From Gammaproteobacteria bacterium (lineage in GTDB: Bacteria > Pseudomonadota > Gammaproteobacteria > GCA-001735895), in contig JALSKD010000121.1 of assembly GCA_026989015.1 (NCBI GenBank), forward strand, positions 1 through 59,824: a DNA stretch of 59,824 nt, written 5' to 3'. The translations under genes were made by a program, and so were the position numbers. The notes under the pieces are model-generated. The model saw only the letters and a program-made list of their open reading frames with translations, was not told the origin of the DNA and did no database searches. Positions 18,542 to 28,350 of the stretch are shown one piece after another. Position 1 is the stretch's first letter, and each line of letters opens with the position of its first letter.

Positions 18542-21094
18542 ATGTCAAAAGCCACTGCAAAACAACTCTCAGAAGTCGTCGGGGTACCGGTCGACAAGCT
18601 GCTGGAGCAACTGCGCGCCGCCGGTGTGGAAGTGAAGGACGAAAACGATCCGATTTCAGACGACGACAAGCTCAAGCTGCTCGAATCCCTGCGCACCGGA
18701 AAGCAGAAAAAGGAAGAAGCCGGGCCACGCAAGATCACCCTGAAGCGCAAAAGCAAGACCGAACTCAAGGTCAAGTCCGGCACCGGGCGCACCGCCACGG
18801 CGCGTTCGATCAATGTCGAGGTGCGCAAGAAACGCACCTATGTACGGCGCAGCGAAGTGGAAGCCGAGGAAGCGCGACTCAAGGCTGAAGAGGAAGCGCG
18901 CCAGGCGGCGATCCGCGCCGAGCAGGAGGCCGAAGAGGCCCGCCGCCGCGCCGAGGAGGAAAAACGTCAGGCCGAGCTGGAAGCGCAGAAGCAAGCCGAG
19001 GAAGAAAAGAAACGCCAGCAGGAAGAGGAGCTGCGTCAGCGCGAGGAAGAGCGCGCGCGCCAGGCCGCCGAAGCCGAGGCCGAGCTGGAACGCCAGCAAA
19101 AGGCGGCCGCCGAAATTGCCGCTGCCGAACAGAGCGAAAAGGCCGAAAAGAAACCGGCCGAGACCAAACCCAAGAAAGCCGACAAGGGCACCCGCTACGG
19201 ACGCAAGGAACTGCACGTCAAACCGGGTTCACGGGGCACGCAGCGCGGACGGGGCCGTGGCGCCGCCGGCGGCCGCCGACGGCATGTGCCCTCCGGGGAC
19301 AATGTTCACGGCTTCGAGCGCCCCACCGCGCCGGTGGTGCGCAAGGTCGAGGTGCCCGACGCGATTTCGGTCTCCGACCTGGCGCAGAAGATGGCGGTCA
19401 AGGCCTCGGAAGTGGTGGGCGCCCTGTTCAAGATGGGCACCATGGCCAACATCAACCAGGTGCTGGACCAGGATACCGCCATGCTGGTGGTCGAGGAAAT
19501 GGGTCATCAGGCCATTGCCGCCAAACCCGATGACCATGAGGAAGAGCTGCTGAAGGCGCCCGAGGTCGATGAATCCGATCTCAAGCCGCGCCCGCCGGTG
19601 GTCACCATCATGGGCCATGTCGATCACGGCAAGACCTCGCTGCTCGACTACATCCGCCATACCCGGGTGGCCGCCGGCGAGGCCGGAGGCATCACCCAGC
19701 ACATCGGTGCCTACCATGTCAGCACCGACCATGGAGGGATTACCTTCCTCGACACGCCAGGCCACGCCGCCTTCTCGGCGATGCGTGCCCGTGGCGCGCA
19801 GGCCACCGATATCGTCATCCTGGTGGTGGCCGCCGACGACGGTGTCAAGCCGCAGACCAAGGAAGCGGTCGAGCACGCCCGCGCCGCCGGTGTGCCGCTG
19901 ATCATCGCGGTCAACAAGATCGACAAGGAAAACGCCGATCCCGACCGGGTGCGCAATGAATTGGCCGCGCTCGAGGTCATCCCCGAGGAATGGGGTGGCG
20001 AGCATATGTTCGTCAATGTTTCGGCCCATACCGGACAGGGCGTTGATGATCTGTTGGAGGCGATACTGTTGCAGTCCGAGGTGATGGAGTTGAAGGCCCG
20101 CGACACGGGGCCGGCTCGGGGCATCGTTATCGAGGCCTCGCTGGACAAGGGGCGAGGTCCGGTGGCCACCGTGCTGGTGCAGGAAGGCTGTCTTGAGAAG
20201 GGCAACATGCTTCTCGCCGGTATCCGCTACGGCCGTGTGCGCGCCATGTATGACGACATGATGAAGCAGGTCAAGAGTGCCGGGCCATCGATGCCGGTAC
20301 AGGTGCTGGGTCTCAATGGCACGCCCAACGCCGGCGACGAGGTGTTCGTGGTCGAGAATGAGCGCAAGGCGCGCGAGATCGCTGAAACCCGCGAAGCCAA
20401 GATCCGTGAGGCGCGCCTGGCCGAGCAGCAGAAGGCCAAGTTGCAGAACATGTTCGACAAGATGACCGAGGGCGAGGTGGCCGAGGTCAACCTGCTGGTC
20501 AAATGCGATGTGCAGGGTTCCGTGGAGGCGCTCACCGAGTCGTTGCGCAAGCTGTCCACCGATGAGGTACGGGTCAATATCGTTTCCAGCGGTGTTGGCG
20601 GCATTACCGAATCGGATGTGCACCTTGCCGCCGCCTCCAACGCCACCATCATCGGCTTCAATGTGCGTGCCGATGCCTCGGCCAAGCGCGTGGCCGGTGA
20701 CTACGGCATCGAAATCCGCTACTACAGCGTCATCTATGAAGTCATCGATGATGTGAAGGCGGCGATGTCCGGCCTGTTGTCGCCGGAACTGAAAGAAACC
20801 ATCATCGGCCTTGCAGAGGTCAAGGATGTGTTCAAATCGCCGAAGTTCGGCGCCGTTGCCGGCTGTATCGTGGTCGATGGCGTCGTCAAGCGCGGCCAGC
20901 CGATCCGCGTGCTGCGCGACAATGTGGTCATCTTCGAGGGCGAGCTGGAGTCGCTGCGCCGCTTCAAGGACGATGTCAACGAGGTCCATTCCGGCCAGGA
21001 ATGCGGCATCGCGGTGAAAAACTACAACGATGTGAAGCCTGGTGACCAGATCGAGGTCTTCGAACGCACCGAAGTCGCGCGCAGCATCGAGTGA
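18542..21094 (+). CDS. infB: Translation initiation factor IF-2
   Basis: GTPase of 850 residues that delivers fMet-tRNA to the 30S subunit. The N-terminal IF2 domain is followed by a long charged Lys/Glu/Ala-rich linker (about residues 80-220). A second IF2_N region follows around 270-320. The G domain has G1 GHVDHGKT (about 358), G3 DTPGH (about 403) and G4 NKID (about 457), with the C-terminal domains after it. An AGGA ribosome site precedes the ATG by seven bases. A shorter isoform from an internal start, known in E. coli, cannot be judged here. Confidence 0.96.
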   Translation: MSKATAKQLSEVVGVPVDKLLEQLRAAGVEVKDENDPISDDDKLKLLESLRTGKQKKEEAGPRKITLKRKSKTELKVKSGTGRTATARSINVEVRKKRTYVRRSEVEAEEARLKAEEEARQAAIRAEQEAEEARRRAEEEKRQAELEAQKQAEEEKKRQQEEELRQREEERARQAAEAEAELERQQKAAAEIAAAEQSEKAEKKPAETKPKKADKGTRYGRKELHVKPGSRGTQRGRGRGAAGGRRRHVPSGDNVHGFERPTAPVVRKVEVPDAISVSDLAQKMAVKASEVVGALFKMGTMANINQVLDQDTAMLVVEEMGHQAIAAKPDDHEEELLKAPEVDESDLKPRPPVVTIMGHVDHGKTSLLDYIRHTRVAAGEAGGITQHIGAYHVSTDHGGITFLDTPGHAAFSAMRARGAQATDIVILVVAADDGVKPQTKEAVEHARAAGVPLIIAVNKIDKENADPDRVRNELAALEVIPEEWGGEHMFVNVSAHTGQGVDDLLEAILLQSEVMELKARDTGPARGIVIEASLDKGRGPVATVLVQEGCLEKGNMLLAGIRYGRVRAMYDDMMKQVKSAGPSMPVQVLGLNGTPNAGDEVFVVENERKAREIAETREAKIREARLAEQQKAKLQNMFDKMTEGEVAEVNLLVKCDVQGSVEALTESLRKLSTDEVRVNIVSSGVGGITESDVHLAAASNATIIGFNVRADASAKRVAGDYGIEIRYYSVIYEVIDDVKAAMSGLLSPELKETIIGLAEVKDVFKSPKFGAVAGCIVVDGVVKRGQPIRVLRDNVVIFEGELESLRRFKDDVNEVHSGQECGIAVKNYNDVKPGDQIEVFERTEVARSIE

Positions 21095-21098
21095 CGGC

Positions 21099-21473
21099 AT
21101 GCCCGCAGACTATTCACGCAGCGACCGCCTGGCGACGCGAATCCAGCGCGAGCTGGCGCAATTGATCCGCGAGGAGCTGAAAGATCCGCGCATCGCCAAT
21201 CCGAGCATCCTCGATGTGCAGGTGACGCGCGATCTGTCGCAGGCCAAGGTGTATTTCAGTGTGCTCGACGAAGCCGATGCCGAGGACACCCGCAGGGGCC
21301 TCAACGCGGCAGCCGGGTTTCTTCAGCGGCATCTGGGCCGTGTGCTCAAGGCCCGGCAGACGCCAAAACTGAGCTTCCATTTCGACGACACTGACATACG
21401 GGGCCGGCGCATGGACGAGCTGATCGACTCGGTGATCGCGCGCGACAAGCGGCGCAGCGGCGAAGAGGACTGA
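21099..21473 (+). CDS. rbfA: Ribosome-binding factor A
   Basis: Cold-shock-linked 30S maturation factor of 124 residues with a KH-like fold. The start SRSDRLATRIQRELAQLI, the segment LKDPRI, and the later block AKVYFSVL are typical. I chose the ATG at 21099, four bases after the infB stop, because homologues begin at that point. It is followed after three bases by truB. Confidence 0.95.
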   Translation: MPADYSRSDRLATRIQRELAQLIREELKDPRIANPSILDVQVTRDLSQAKVYFSVLDEADAEDTRRGLNAAAGFLQRHLGRVLKARQTPKLSFHFDDTDIRGRRMDELIDSVIARDKRRSGEED

Positions 21474-21476
21474 AAC

Positions 21477-22403
21477 ATGGGCCGGCGATCACGCAAACCC
21501 CGCGACTACCGGGATGTGGACGGCATCCTGCTGCTCGACAAGCCACTGGGGCTGAGTTCCAACAAGGCGTTGCAGGCGGCGCGGCATGTATTCCGTGCCA
21601 ACAAGGCCGGGCACACCGGCAGCCTCGATCCGCTGGCCACCGGGCTGCTGCCGGTCTGTTTCGGCGAGGCGACCAAGTTCTCCGCCTTTTTGCTCGAGGC
21701 GTCCAAGCACTACCGCGCGGAATGCCGGCTGGGCTGGGTCACCAGCACCGGTGATGCGGAAGGCGAGCTGATCGAGTCGCGGCCGGTCGAGGTGACCCGG
21801 GAACAGGTGGATGCGGTGCTTCCGCGCTTCATTGGCCGCATACGCCAGATACCGCCGATGCACTCGGCGATCAAGCACAAGGGTGAGCGGCTCTACAACC
21901 TGGCGCGCAAGGGCATCGAGGTGGAGCGCGAGGCACGCGAAGTGGACATCCATGCTCTGGATGTGGTCGCGTTCGAAGACGATCGCCTGGTCATCGACAT
22001 CCACTGCTCCAAGGGCACCTATATTCGCACCCTGGCCGAGGACATCGGTGAGGCCCTCGGTTGTGGCGCCAGCCTGGCGGCGCTGGAGCGGACCGGCGTA
22101 CAGCCGTTCCGCGAGCAGCGCCGATATACATTGGACGAGCTGCGCGCCATTCGCGAGCAGCAGGGCGATGCCGCGCTGCTCGACTGCCTGCTGCCCATCG
22201 AATCGGCGCTGGCGGAATGGCCCGAGGTCGAGCTCAGCAGCGCCATGACTTTCTACCTCAAGCAGGGGCAGCCGGTTCAGGTGCCGGGCGCGCCGCTGGA
22301 GGGGCTGTTGCGACTGAAGGGCGAGGGCGAGGGGTTTCTCGGTGTGGGCCAGATCCTCGATGACGGCCGGGTCGCGCCGAAGCGCCTGCTGAAGGCGCGC
22401 TGA
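21477..22403 (+). CDS. truB: tRNA pseudouridine(55) synthase TruB
   Basis: Makes pseudouridine 55 in the T-loop of tRNAs. The catalytic aspartate is Asp51 in GHTGSLDPLATGLLP, and the companion motif YRAECRLG lies near residue 80. The PUA-like C-terminal part is present. At 308 residues the length is normal. It is the last gene before a 248-base gap containing hairpins and the rpsO promoter. Confidence 0.96.
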   Translation: MGRRSRKPRDYRDVDGILLLDKPLGLSSNKALQAARHVFRANKAGHTGSLDPLATGLLPVCFGEATKFSAFLLEASKHYRAECRLGWVTSTGDAEGELIESRPVEVTREQVDAVLPRFIGRIRQIPPMHSAIKHKGERLYNLARKGIEVEREAREVDIHALDVVAFEDDRLVIDIHCSKGTYIRTLAEDIGEALGCGASLAALERTGVQPFREQRRYTLDELRAIREQQGDAALLDCLLPIESALAEWPEVELSSAMTFYLKQGQPVQVPGAPLEGLLRLKGEGEGFLGVGQILDDGRVAPKRLLKAR

Positions 22404-22415
22404 GTCCATGAACCT

Positions 22416-22475
22416 GTCGCGGTCCTGCCGCGACACGGCCGGCACAGGCTGTGCCGGTGCGGCAGTGATGCCGCA
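22416..22475 (+). other. Three tandem GC-rich hairpins downstream of truB
   Basis: Three perfect seven-pair stems follow one another: 22416-22422 with 22428-22434 (loop TCCTG), 22439-22445 with 22451-22457 (loop AGGCT), and 22458-22464 with 22469-22475 (loop GTGA). No T-run follows, so this is not a standard intrinsic terminator. It starts 13 bases after the truB stop and lies upstream of the rpsO promoter. It probably shapes the 3' end, stability or processing of the upstream transcript. Confidence 0.75.
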
Positions 22476-22585
22476 AGCCCGGTGGATCGGAAGGTCTTCC
22501 GGGTTGCCCGCGAGGCGATGAGGACCGTCGCTTCAAGGAGCGCGATGCTGAGCCCCGAAAGCCAATGCTGCCGCGGGCTTAGTGC

Positions 22586-22614
22586 TTGTGACCCGGCCGG
22601 GTGCTGGGTAGAAT
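22586..22614 (+). promoter_or_regulatory. Sigma70-type promoter of rpsO-pnp
   Basis: TTGTGA (22586-22591) and TAGAAT (22609-22614) are spaced by exactly 17 bases, 37 bases before the rpsO ATG. The predicted leader is about 30 bases. It contains a C-run and G-run (22616-22621 and 22627-22630) that could pair, and the ribosome site TGAGG (22637-22641). This gives rpsO-pnp its own start separate from the nusA operon. Confidence 0.7.
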
Positions 22615-22651
22615 ACCCCCCTTTTTGGGGATCAACTGAGGTTTCACAACT

Positions 22652-22921
22652 ATGGCAATGTCCGCTGAACAGAAAAGTTCAATCATCGCGGAGTTCGCTC
22701 GCAGCGAAGGCGACACCGGCTCGCCCGAGGTGCAGGTGGCTCTGCTGTCGCACCAGATCAGTCATCTGACCGAGCACTTCAAGGAGCACATCCATGACCA
22801 CCATTCCCGCCGTGGTCTGCTGCGCATGGTCAACCAGCGCCGCAAGCTGCTGGACTACCTGAAATCCAAGGACCAGGCCCGCTACCGGGATCTGATCTCC
22901 AAACTGGGCCTGCGCCGCTAA
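22652..22921 (+). CDS. rpsO: 30S ribosomal protein S15
   Basis: 89-residue primary 16S rRNA-binding protein. The start [14 protein letters not shown], the [10 protein letters not shown] block and the [13 protein letters not shown] segment are family hallmarks. In E. coli S15 represses its own translation through a leader structure; the short leader here may serve a similar role, but no specific fold can be proved by eye. pnp follows after 22 bases. Confidence 0.97.
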   Translation: MAMSAEQKSSIIAEFARSEGDTGSPEVQVALLSHQISHLTEHFKEHIHDHHSRRGLLRMVNQRRKLLDYLKSKDQARYRDLISKLGLRR

Positions 22922-22943
22922 GCGCTGACAAGAGGATGCATTT

Positions 22944-25031
22944 GTGAATCCAATCAAGAAGACTTTTCAATACGGCGATCACACGGTCACCATGGAAACC
23001 GGCGAGATCGCTCGCCAGGCGACCGGTGCGGTGCTGGTCAACATGTCGGATACCGTGGTGCTGGTCACCGTCGTTGGCCGCAAGGATGCCGATCCGGGCA
23101 AGGATTTCTTCCCGCTCACCGTCGATTACATGGAGCGTACCTATGCCGGTGGCAAGATCCCTGGCGGCTTCTTCAAGCGTGAAGGCCGCCCCACCGAGAA
23201 GGAAACCCTGACCAGCCGTCTGATCGACCGTCCGTTGCGTCCTCTGTTCCCCAAGGGATTTACAAACGAAGTCCAGGTCGTCGCCACCGTGCTGTCGATC
23301 AACAACGAGGTGGATCCGGACGTCGTCGCGCTGATCGGCGCCTCCGCTGCGGTCAGCATCTCCGGTCTGCCGTTCAACGGCCCGGTGGGCGCATGCCGCG
23401 TGGGTTACATCAACGGCGAGTATGTGCTCAACCCGACCAACAGCCAACTGAAGGACGAGTCGCAGCTGGATCTGGTCGTGGCCGGCACCGCCAATGCCGT
23501 GCTGATGGTCGAATCCGAGGCCAAGATTCTCTCCGAGGACGAGATGCTCGGAGCGGTCACCTATGGCCACGAACAGATGCAGACCGTCATCGAGGCCATC
23601 AACGAATTCGTCGCAGAGGCCGGCAAGCCGCGCTGGGACTGGCAGGCGCCGGAAGTCGACGAGGCCCTGTTCGATCGGGTCAAGGCCCAGTGTGAATCCG
23701 CCCTGGGCGATGCCTATCAGATCGCCGACAAGCTGCAGCGTCAGGACAAGGTGGCCGAGGTCAAGGCAGCCTGCGTCGAGGCGCTGGCCGACGACGAGAA
23801 CGGACCGTCCGAGGGCGAGGTGCTGTCCATGTTTTCCAAGCTGGAGAAGCAGATCGTCCGTGGCCGCATTCTGGCCGGCGAACCACGCATCGATGGCCGC
23901 GACACCCGTACCGTGCGCCCGATCACCATCCGCACCGGCGTGCTGCCGCGCACCCACGGTTCCGTGCTGTTCACCCGTGGCGAGACCCAGGCACTGGTGG
24001 TCACCACCCTGGGTACCGGCCGTGACGCGCAGATCATCGATGCCATCGAAGGCGAGCGCAAGGAACACTTCATGCTGCACTACAACTTCCCGCCGTCCTG
24101 CGTCGGAGAAGTCGGCCGAGTCGGTTCCCCCAAGCGCCGCGAGATCGGCCACGGCCGCCTCGCCAAGCGTGGCGTGCAGGCGGTGATGCCGAGTCAGGAA
24201 GAGTTTCCCTATGTCATCCGCGTGGTTTCCGAGATCACCGAGTCCAACGGTTCCTCGTCGATGGCTTCCGTCTGTGGCAGCTCGCTGTCGATGATGGATG
24301 CAGGCGTTCCGCTCAAGGCTCCGGTGGCCGGCATCGCCATGGGCCTGATCAAGGAAGGCGACCGCTTTGCCGTACTGACCGATATCCTCGGCGATGAGGA
24401 TCACCTCGGCGACATGGATTTCAAGGTCGCGGGCACTACCGAAGGCGTCACTGCCCTGCAGATGGACATCAAGATCGACGGCATCACCACCGAGATCATG
24501 TCCCAGGCACTGGAGCAGGCGAAGGAAGGTCGCCTGTTCATCCTCGGCGAGATGGCCAAGGCCATCGACAGCCATCGCGAGGAGATGTCGGAGTACGCGC
24601 CGCGATTGATCAGCTTCAAGATCAATCCCGAGAAGATCCGCGATGTCATCGGCAAGGGCGGTTCGACGATCCGTTCCATTACCGAAGAGACCGGTGCCAC
24701 CATCGAGGTGGACGATGACGGTACCGTCAAGATCTCCTCGGTCGACAAGACCGCCAGCGACGAGGCGCGCCGTCGCATCGAGCTGGTGACCGCCGAAGTC
24801 GAGGTGGGCAAGATCTACGAAGGCAAGGTGGCCAAGATCATGGACTTTGGCGCATTCGTCAACATCCTGCCTGGCAAGGACGGCCTGGTCCACATTTCGC
24901 AGATCTCCAACGAGCGTGTCGAGAATGTCAGCGACAAGCTCAGCGAGGGTGACCGCATCCGCGTCAAGGTGCTGGAAGTGGACCGTCAGGGCCGCATCCG
25001 CCTGAGCATGAAGGCAGTCGACGAAGACTGA
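22944..25031 (+). CDS. pnp: Polyribonucleotide nucleotidyltransferase (PNPase)
   Basis: 3'-to-5' phosphorolytic exoribonuclease of the RNA degradosome and a global RNA decay enzyme. The 695 residues contain two RNase PH domains joined by a helical domain, then a KH domain ([12 protein letters not shown], about residue 570) and an S1 domain (about 620-690). The start codon is GTG at 22944, preceded by GAGG eight bases upstream; the ATG at 22936 is out of frame and stops at once. A strong terminator follows 30 bases after the stop. Confidence 0.97.
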   Translation: MNPIKKTFQYGDHTVTMETGEIARQATGAVLVNMSDTVVLVTVVGRKDADPGKDFFPLTVDYMERTYAGGKIPGGFFKREGRPTEKETLTSRLIDRPLRPLFPKGFTNEVQVVATVLSINNEVDPDVVALIGASAAVSISGLPFNGPVGACRVGYINGEYVLNPTNSQLKDESQLDLVVAGTANAVLMVESEAKILSEDEMLGAVTYGHEQMQTVIEAINEFVAEAGKPRWDWQAPEVDEALFDRVKAQCESALGDAYQIADKLQRQDKVAEVKAACVEALADDENGPSEGEVLSMFSKLEKQIVRGRILAGEPRIDGRDTRTVRPITIRTGVLPRTHGSVLFTRGETQALVVTTLGTGRDAQIIDAIEGERKEHFMLHYNFPPSCVGEVGRVGSPKRREIGHGRLAKRGVQAVMPSQEEFPYVIRVVSEITESNGSSSMASVCGSSLSMMDAGVPLKAPVAGIAMGLIKEGDRFAVLTDILGDEDHLGDMDFKVAGTTEGVTALQMDIKIDGITTEIMSQALEQAKEGRLFILGEMAKAIDSHREEMSEYAPRLISFKINPEKIRDVIGKGGSTIRSITEETGATIEVDDDGTVKISSVDKTASDEARRRIELVTAEVEVGKIYEGKVAKIMDFGAFVNILPGKDGLVHISQISNERVENVSDKLSEGDRIRVKVLEVDRQGRIRLSMKAVDED

Positions 25032-25060
25032 GGCACCCCGAACATCAGGGACGGTGGCAG

Positions 25061-25086
25061 AAAAGGAGCTTTCGGGCTCCTTTTTT
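25061..25086 (+). terminator. Intrinsic terminator after pnp
   Basis: Four A residues and GGAGC (25061-25069) pair with GCTCC and the following T-run (25076-25084) around a TTTCGG loop; six T end at 25086. It closes the rpsO-pnp transcript and separates it from the TRAP transporter genes. Confidence 0.9.
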
Positions 25087-25192
25087 GTGTCCGCGGCAAA
25101 GCCGCTTGAGTTTGATCGGCTTTTGCCGGAATATCGCGCTGCATGCGGTGACACCATGCACCGCCAGAAAACCACAAAAAGAGGATAGATGC

Positions 25193-26197
25193 ATGAAAAC
25201 GATCACAACCCTTGCCGCCAGCCTGCTGATCGGCGCCAGCCTGGTGTCTGCCGAGGTGCAGGCCGCCACCGAATGGAATGTTTCCCTGTGGGGCAAACGC
25301 CGTGCATTCACCGAAGGAGTGGAGAAATTGGCTGAACTGGTGGACAAGAAGACCAACGGCGATTTCAAACTGAAGCTGTCCTACGGCGGCCTGTCCAAAT
25401 CCAAGGAAAACCTCGACGGCATTTCCATTGGTGCCTTTGAAATGGCGCAGTTCTGTTCCTTCTACCACAAGGACAAGAACCCGACGATCACCGTCACCGA
25501 ATTGCCCTTCTCGAAGGATGTCTCGCTGAAGAAGGTCACCGAAATCTACCGCAAGGTCTATGAGCATCCGATCGTGAAGAAGGATCTGGCGCGCTGGAAT
25601 GCGACCCTGCTGATGCCAACCCCGCTGCCCCAGTACAACATCGTCAGCAAGACCGAACCGCTGAAGACCCTGGACGATTTCAAGGGCATGCGCGTGCGCG
25701 GTCCCGGGGGCATCATGGGCGTGCTCGGCAAGCTGGGCGCCATCAAGACCGGCGTGCCCTTCTCTGAAGTGCGCCAGGCGATGGATTCCGGTGTCATCGA
25801 TGCCGCCACCTTCGCACCCCATGCCCACCTGGCCACCAAGACCTACAAGGTCGGCAAATGGGCCTCGACCAACCTGAATCTGGGCTCGGCCAACTGTCCG
25901 GTGGTGGTCAATACCGATGCGCTCAATGCACTCAAGCCGGAACATCGCAAGGCACTGCTGGGCTCCATCGATGAGGCGCTGGACTACTATGTGGACTACT
26001 ACGAGCGTGTGCCGACCAAGAAATACGAGCAGGCGATCACCGACGCCGGCCTGGTGCGGGTGACCTTTACCCCCGAGCAGACCGCCCGCCTCAATGAGCT
26101 GGCCGCCGATGTGCGCCAGGAATGGGTCAAGAAGTACGCGGGCAAGTTCGACTCCAAGGCACTGTTCGAATACACCCGGAAACTGTTCAACGAGTAG
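25193..26197 (+). CDS. dctP: TRAP transporter periplasmic substrate-binding protein
   Basis: 334 residues. A Sec signal peptide (about 1-24, cut after VQA) exports it to the periplasm, where it binds a small, usually carboxylate-bearing solute and hands it to DctQM. The DctP/YiaO-type fold is suggested by the LDDFKGMRVRGPGG segment, with the arginine that usually contacts the carboxylate, and by the later SEVRQAMDSGVIDAA block. The ligand cannot be predicted. An AGAGGA ribosome site precedes the ATG at 25193. The leader has a GCGGTG/CACCGC inverted repeat (25145-25164) of unknown role. Confidence 0.9.
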   Translation: MKTITTLAASLLIGASLVSAEVQAATEWNVSLWGKRRAFTEGVEKLAELVDKKTNGDFKLKLSYGGLSKSKENLDGISIGAFEMAQFCSFYHKDKNPTITVTELPFSKDVSLKKVTEIYRKVYEHPIVKKDLARWNATLLMPTPLPQYNIVSKTEPLKTLDDFKGMRVRGPGGIMGVLGKLGAIKTGVPFSEVRQAMDSGVIDAATFAPHAHLATKTYKVGKWASTNLNLGSANCPVVVNTDALNALKPEHRKALLGSIDEALDYYVDYYERVPTKKYEQAITDAGLVRVTFTPEQTARLNELAADVRQEWVKKYAGKFDSKALFEYTRKLFNE

Positions 26198-26211
26198 GCC
26201 TACAGCCGTTG

Positions 26212-26248
26212 ACGCCCGTGTTCCCCGGAACACGGGCGTTTTTCTTTT
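26212..26248 (+). terminator. Strong hairpin terminator between dctP and dctQ
   Basis: Thirteen bases (26212-26224) are perfectly complementary to 26227-26239, and TTTTTCTTTT follows. It lies 15 bases after the dctP stop and 15 bases before dctQ. Attenuation here would yield more binding protein than membrane subunits, and the hairpin would protect the dctP mRNA. Confidence 0.9.
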
Positions 26249-26262
26249 GAGGGGGTAAAGCC

Positions 26263-26925
26263 ATGGCGGGTTCGCTACTGGTTCTGCAGGACGATACGCT
26301 GCTCAGCCGCATCGATCGCCAGGTCTATCGCCTGGAGTCGCTGCTGACCCTGCTGGGCGGCATCGTCATCTTTCTGCTGGTGCTGCTGGCCACCACCAAT
26401 GTGCTGGGGCGCTGGATCTTCGATCTGCCGATCAGCGGCTATGTGGACTGGATCGAGCAGGCGATGGCCTTCATCGCCTTTCTCGGGGTCGCCTACACCC
26501 AGCGCGATGGCGGGCATATCCGCATGGACATCCTGGTGCGCCACCTGCACGGCCGCTGGCTGTGGTTCACCGAGTTACTGTCCACGCTATTGATGCTGCT
26601 GGTTACCCTGGTGCTGATCTACGGTTCCTTCCTGCATTTCCGGCGGGCCTGGCAGAACGGCGACTCTTCCATCGATATCGACCTTCCGGTGTGGCCTTCC
26701 AAGCTGGTGGTGACGGTGGCGCTGACGATCCTGGCCCTGCGGCTGCTGCTGCAGGTCTGGGGGTATCTGCGCGCGCTGCTGCAGGGCGGTGACTGTCCGG
26801 TGGCGGTGCCGCTGGTCGAGGATCCGGCAACCCTGGCCGCACAGGAAGCCCAGTCGGTGCTGGGCGAGGAACTGGATGTCAGTCCGCATTGTGACACGCC
26901 CTCGGACGGAGCGCCCCGGTCATGA
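26263..26925 (+). CDS. dctQ: TRAP transporter small permease subunit
   Basis: Four-helix inner-membrane subunit that pairs with DctM in sodium-coupled solute uptake. The 220 residues include the family pattern with NVLGRWIFDLPISGYVDWIEQ after helix 1 and GGHIRMDILV after helix 2. About 40 hydrophilic residues follow the last helix, slightly longer than usual. GAGGGGG precedes the ATG. Its stop overlaps the dctM start (ATGA). Confidence 0.92.
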   Translation: MAGSLLVLQDDTLLSRIDRQVYRLESLLTLLGGIVIFLLVLLATTNVLGRWIFDLPISGYVDWIEQAMAFIAFLGVAYTQRDGGHIRMDILVRHLHGRWLWFTELLSTLLMLLVTLVLIYGSFLHFRRAWQNGDSSIDIDLPVWPSKLVVTVALTILALRLLLQVWGYLRALLQGGDCPVAVPLVEDPATLAAQEAQSVLGEELDVSPHCDTPSDGAPRS

Positions 26926-28328
26926 GCCTGTGGCAGAGCATGATGGCGATGGACGCGGTGTCCATCGGCCTGTGGGTGACCGGCTTCATGATGCTGCTGG
27001 TGGTGATCGGCGTGCGCGTGGCCTTTGCCGCCGCGCTGGCCGGTTTCGTCGGTCTGGTGTGGATTTTCAGTGCGCGCATGGGCTTCGACAAGGGCGTGGT
27101 AGTGGCGATGAAAATGGCCGGCACCATTCCTCATTCCAAGGTCTCGACGCTGGCCCTGTCACTGATCCCGACCTTTATCCTGATCGGCTTTCTGGCCTAT
27201 CACGCAGGGCTGACCCGGGCCCTGTTCGAGGCGGCCAAGCGCTGGGTAGGCTGGTTGCCGGGCGGCATGGGGGTGGCGACGGTGTTCTCCGCCGCCGGGT
27301 TTGCCGCGGTCTCCGGGGCTTCAGTGGCCACCTCGGCGGTGTTCGCGCGCATTGCCGTGCCGGAGATGCTGCAACTGGGCTATGACAAACGCTTTGCCGC
27401 CGGCGTGGTGGCGGCCAGCGGCACCCTGGCCTCGCTGATACCGCCTTCGGCCATACTCGTCATCTACGCCATCATCGTCGAGCAGGATGTCGGTGCCCTG
27501 CTGATGGCCGGGTTCCTGCCCGGCGCGGTGTCGGCCGTAATCTATGGCGGACTGGTGCTGTTCCTCGCCACCACGCGCAAGAACTTCGGTCCACCGGTTC
27601 GGGGCTACAGCTGGAAGCAGCGTTTCGAATCCCTGCCGGGCGCGTTGCCCATCTTCTTCGTCATTGGGATCATCGTGGTGTGCATTTACGGCGGGGTCGG
27701 CACGCCCACCGAGGCCGGTTCGCTCGGCGCTTTCGTGATTTTCCTGATGGCCTGGTACAAGGGCATGAAGCTGAAGGAGTTCCGGGGCGCGCTGATGGAA
27801 ACCGCCAAGCTGACGGTGATGATCTTCACCATCATCTGGGGCGTGCTGCTGTATGTGCGTTTCCTCGGCTTTGCCGATCTGCCGAGTGCGTTTTCGGAGT
27901 GGATCACCGGGCTCGAACACAGCCCGATGATCACCCTGCTGATGATCCTGCTGGCCTATGCAGTGCTGGGCATGTTCATGGATGCCATCGGCATGCTGCT
28001 GCTGACCCTGCCGGTGGTCTATCCGGCGGTGATCGCCCTCAATGGCGGTGTCGATGTGACGGCTGCGGAATCGGCCTTCGGCATGTCCGGCGTGGGCTGC
28101 GCGATCTGGTTCGGCATCATCGTCGTCAAGATGGCCGAACTCTGCCTGATCACTCCGCCCATTGGGCTCAACTGCTTCGTGGTTGCCGGCGTGCGGCCCG
28201 AATGCAGTGTGCAGGATGTGTTTCGTGGTGTGACGCCGTTCTTCGTGGCCGATGTGCTGACCATCGGCACCCTCATTGCCTTCCCGCAGATCGTGCTCTG
28301 GTTGCCGTCATTGATGGGCTACAACTGA
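26922..28328 (+). CDS. dctM: TRAP transporter large permease subunit
   Basis: Main transport subunit, 468 residues with 12 or more hydrophobic segments. Typical features include FAAVSGASVATSAV in the first half and the IPPSAILVIYA segment about residue 170, and the paired GMFMDAIGMLLLTLPVVYP region in the second half, forming the inverted-repeat transport sites. It overlaps dctQ by four bases and ends 22 bases before the convergent peptidase gene. Confidence 0.94.
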   Translation: MSLWQSMMAMDAVSIGLWVTGFMMLLVVIGVRVAFAAALAGFVGLVWIFSARMGFDKGVVVAMKMAGTIPHSKVSTLALSLIPTFILIGFLAYHAGLTRALFEAAKRWVGWLPGGMGVATVFSAAGFAAVSGASVATSAVFARIAVPEMLQLGYDKRFAAGVVAASGTLASLIPPSAILVIYAIIVEQDVGALLMAGFLPGAVSAVIYGGLVLFLATTRKNFGPPVRGYSWKQRFESLPGALPIFFVIGIIVVCIYGGVGTPTEAGSLGAFVIFLMAWYKGMKLKEFRGALMETAKLTVMIFTIIWGVLLYVRFLGFADLPSAFSEWITGLEHSPMITLLMILLAYAVLGMFMDAIGMLLLTLPVVYPAVIALNGGVDVTAAESAFGMSGVGCAIWFGIIVVKMAELCLITPPIGLNCFVVAGVRPECSVQDVFRGVTPFFVADVLTIGTLIAFPQIVLWLPSLMGYN

Positions 28329-28350
28329 AGCGTTCCCTGTCGTCGATCCG

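Noticed and set aside
22482-22769. A 95-codon plus-strand frame through the rpsO promoter and into rpsO
   Set aside because: It overlaps rpsO in another frame, crosses the promoter and matches no family.
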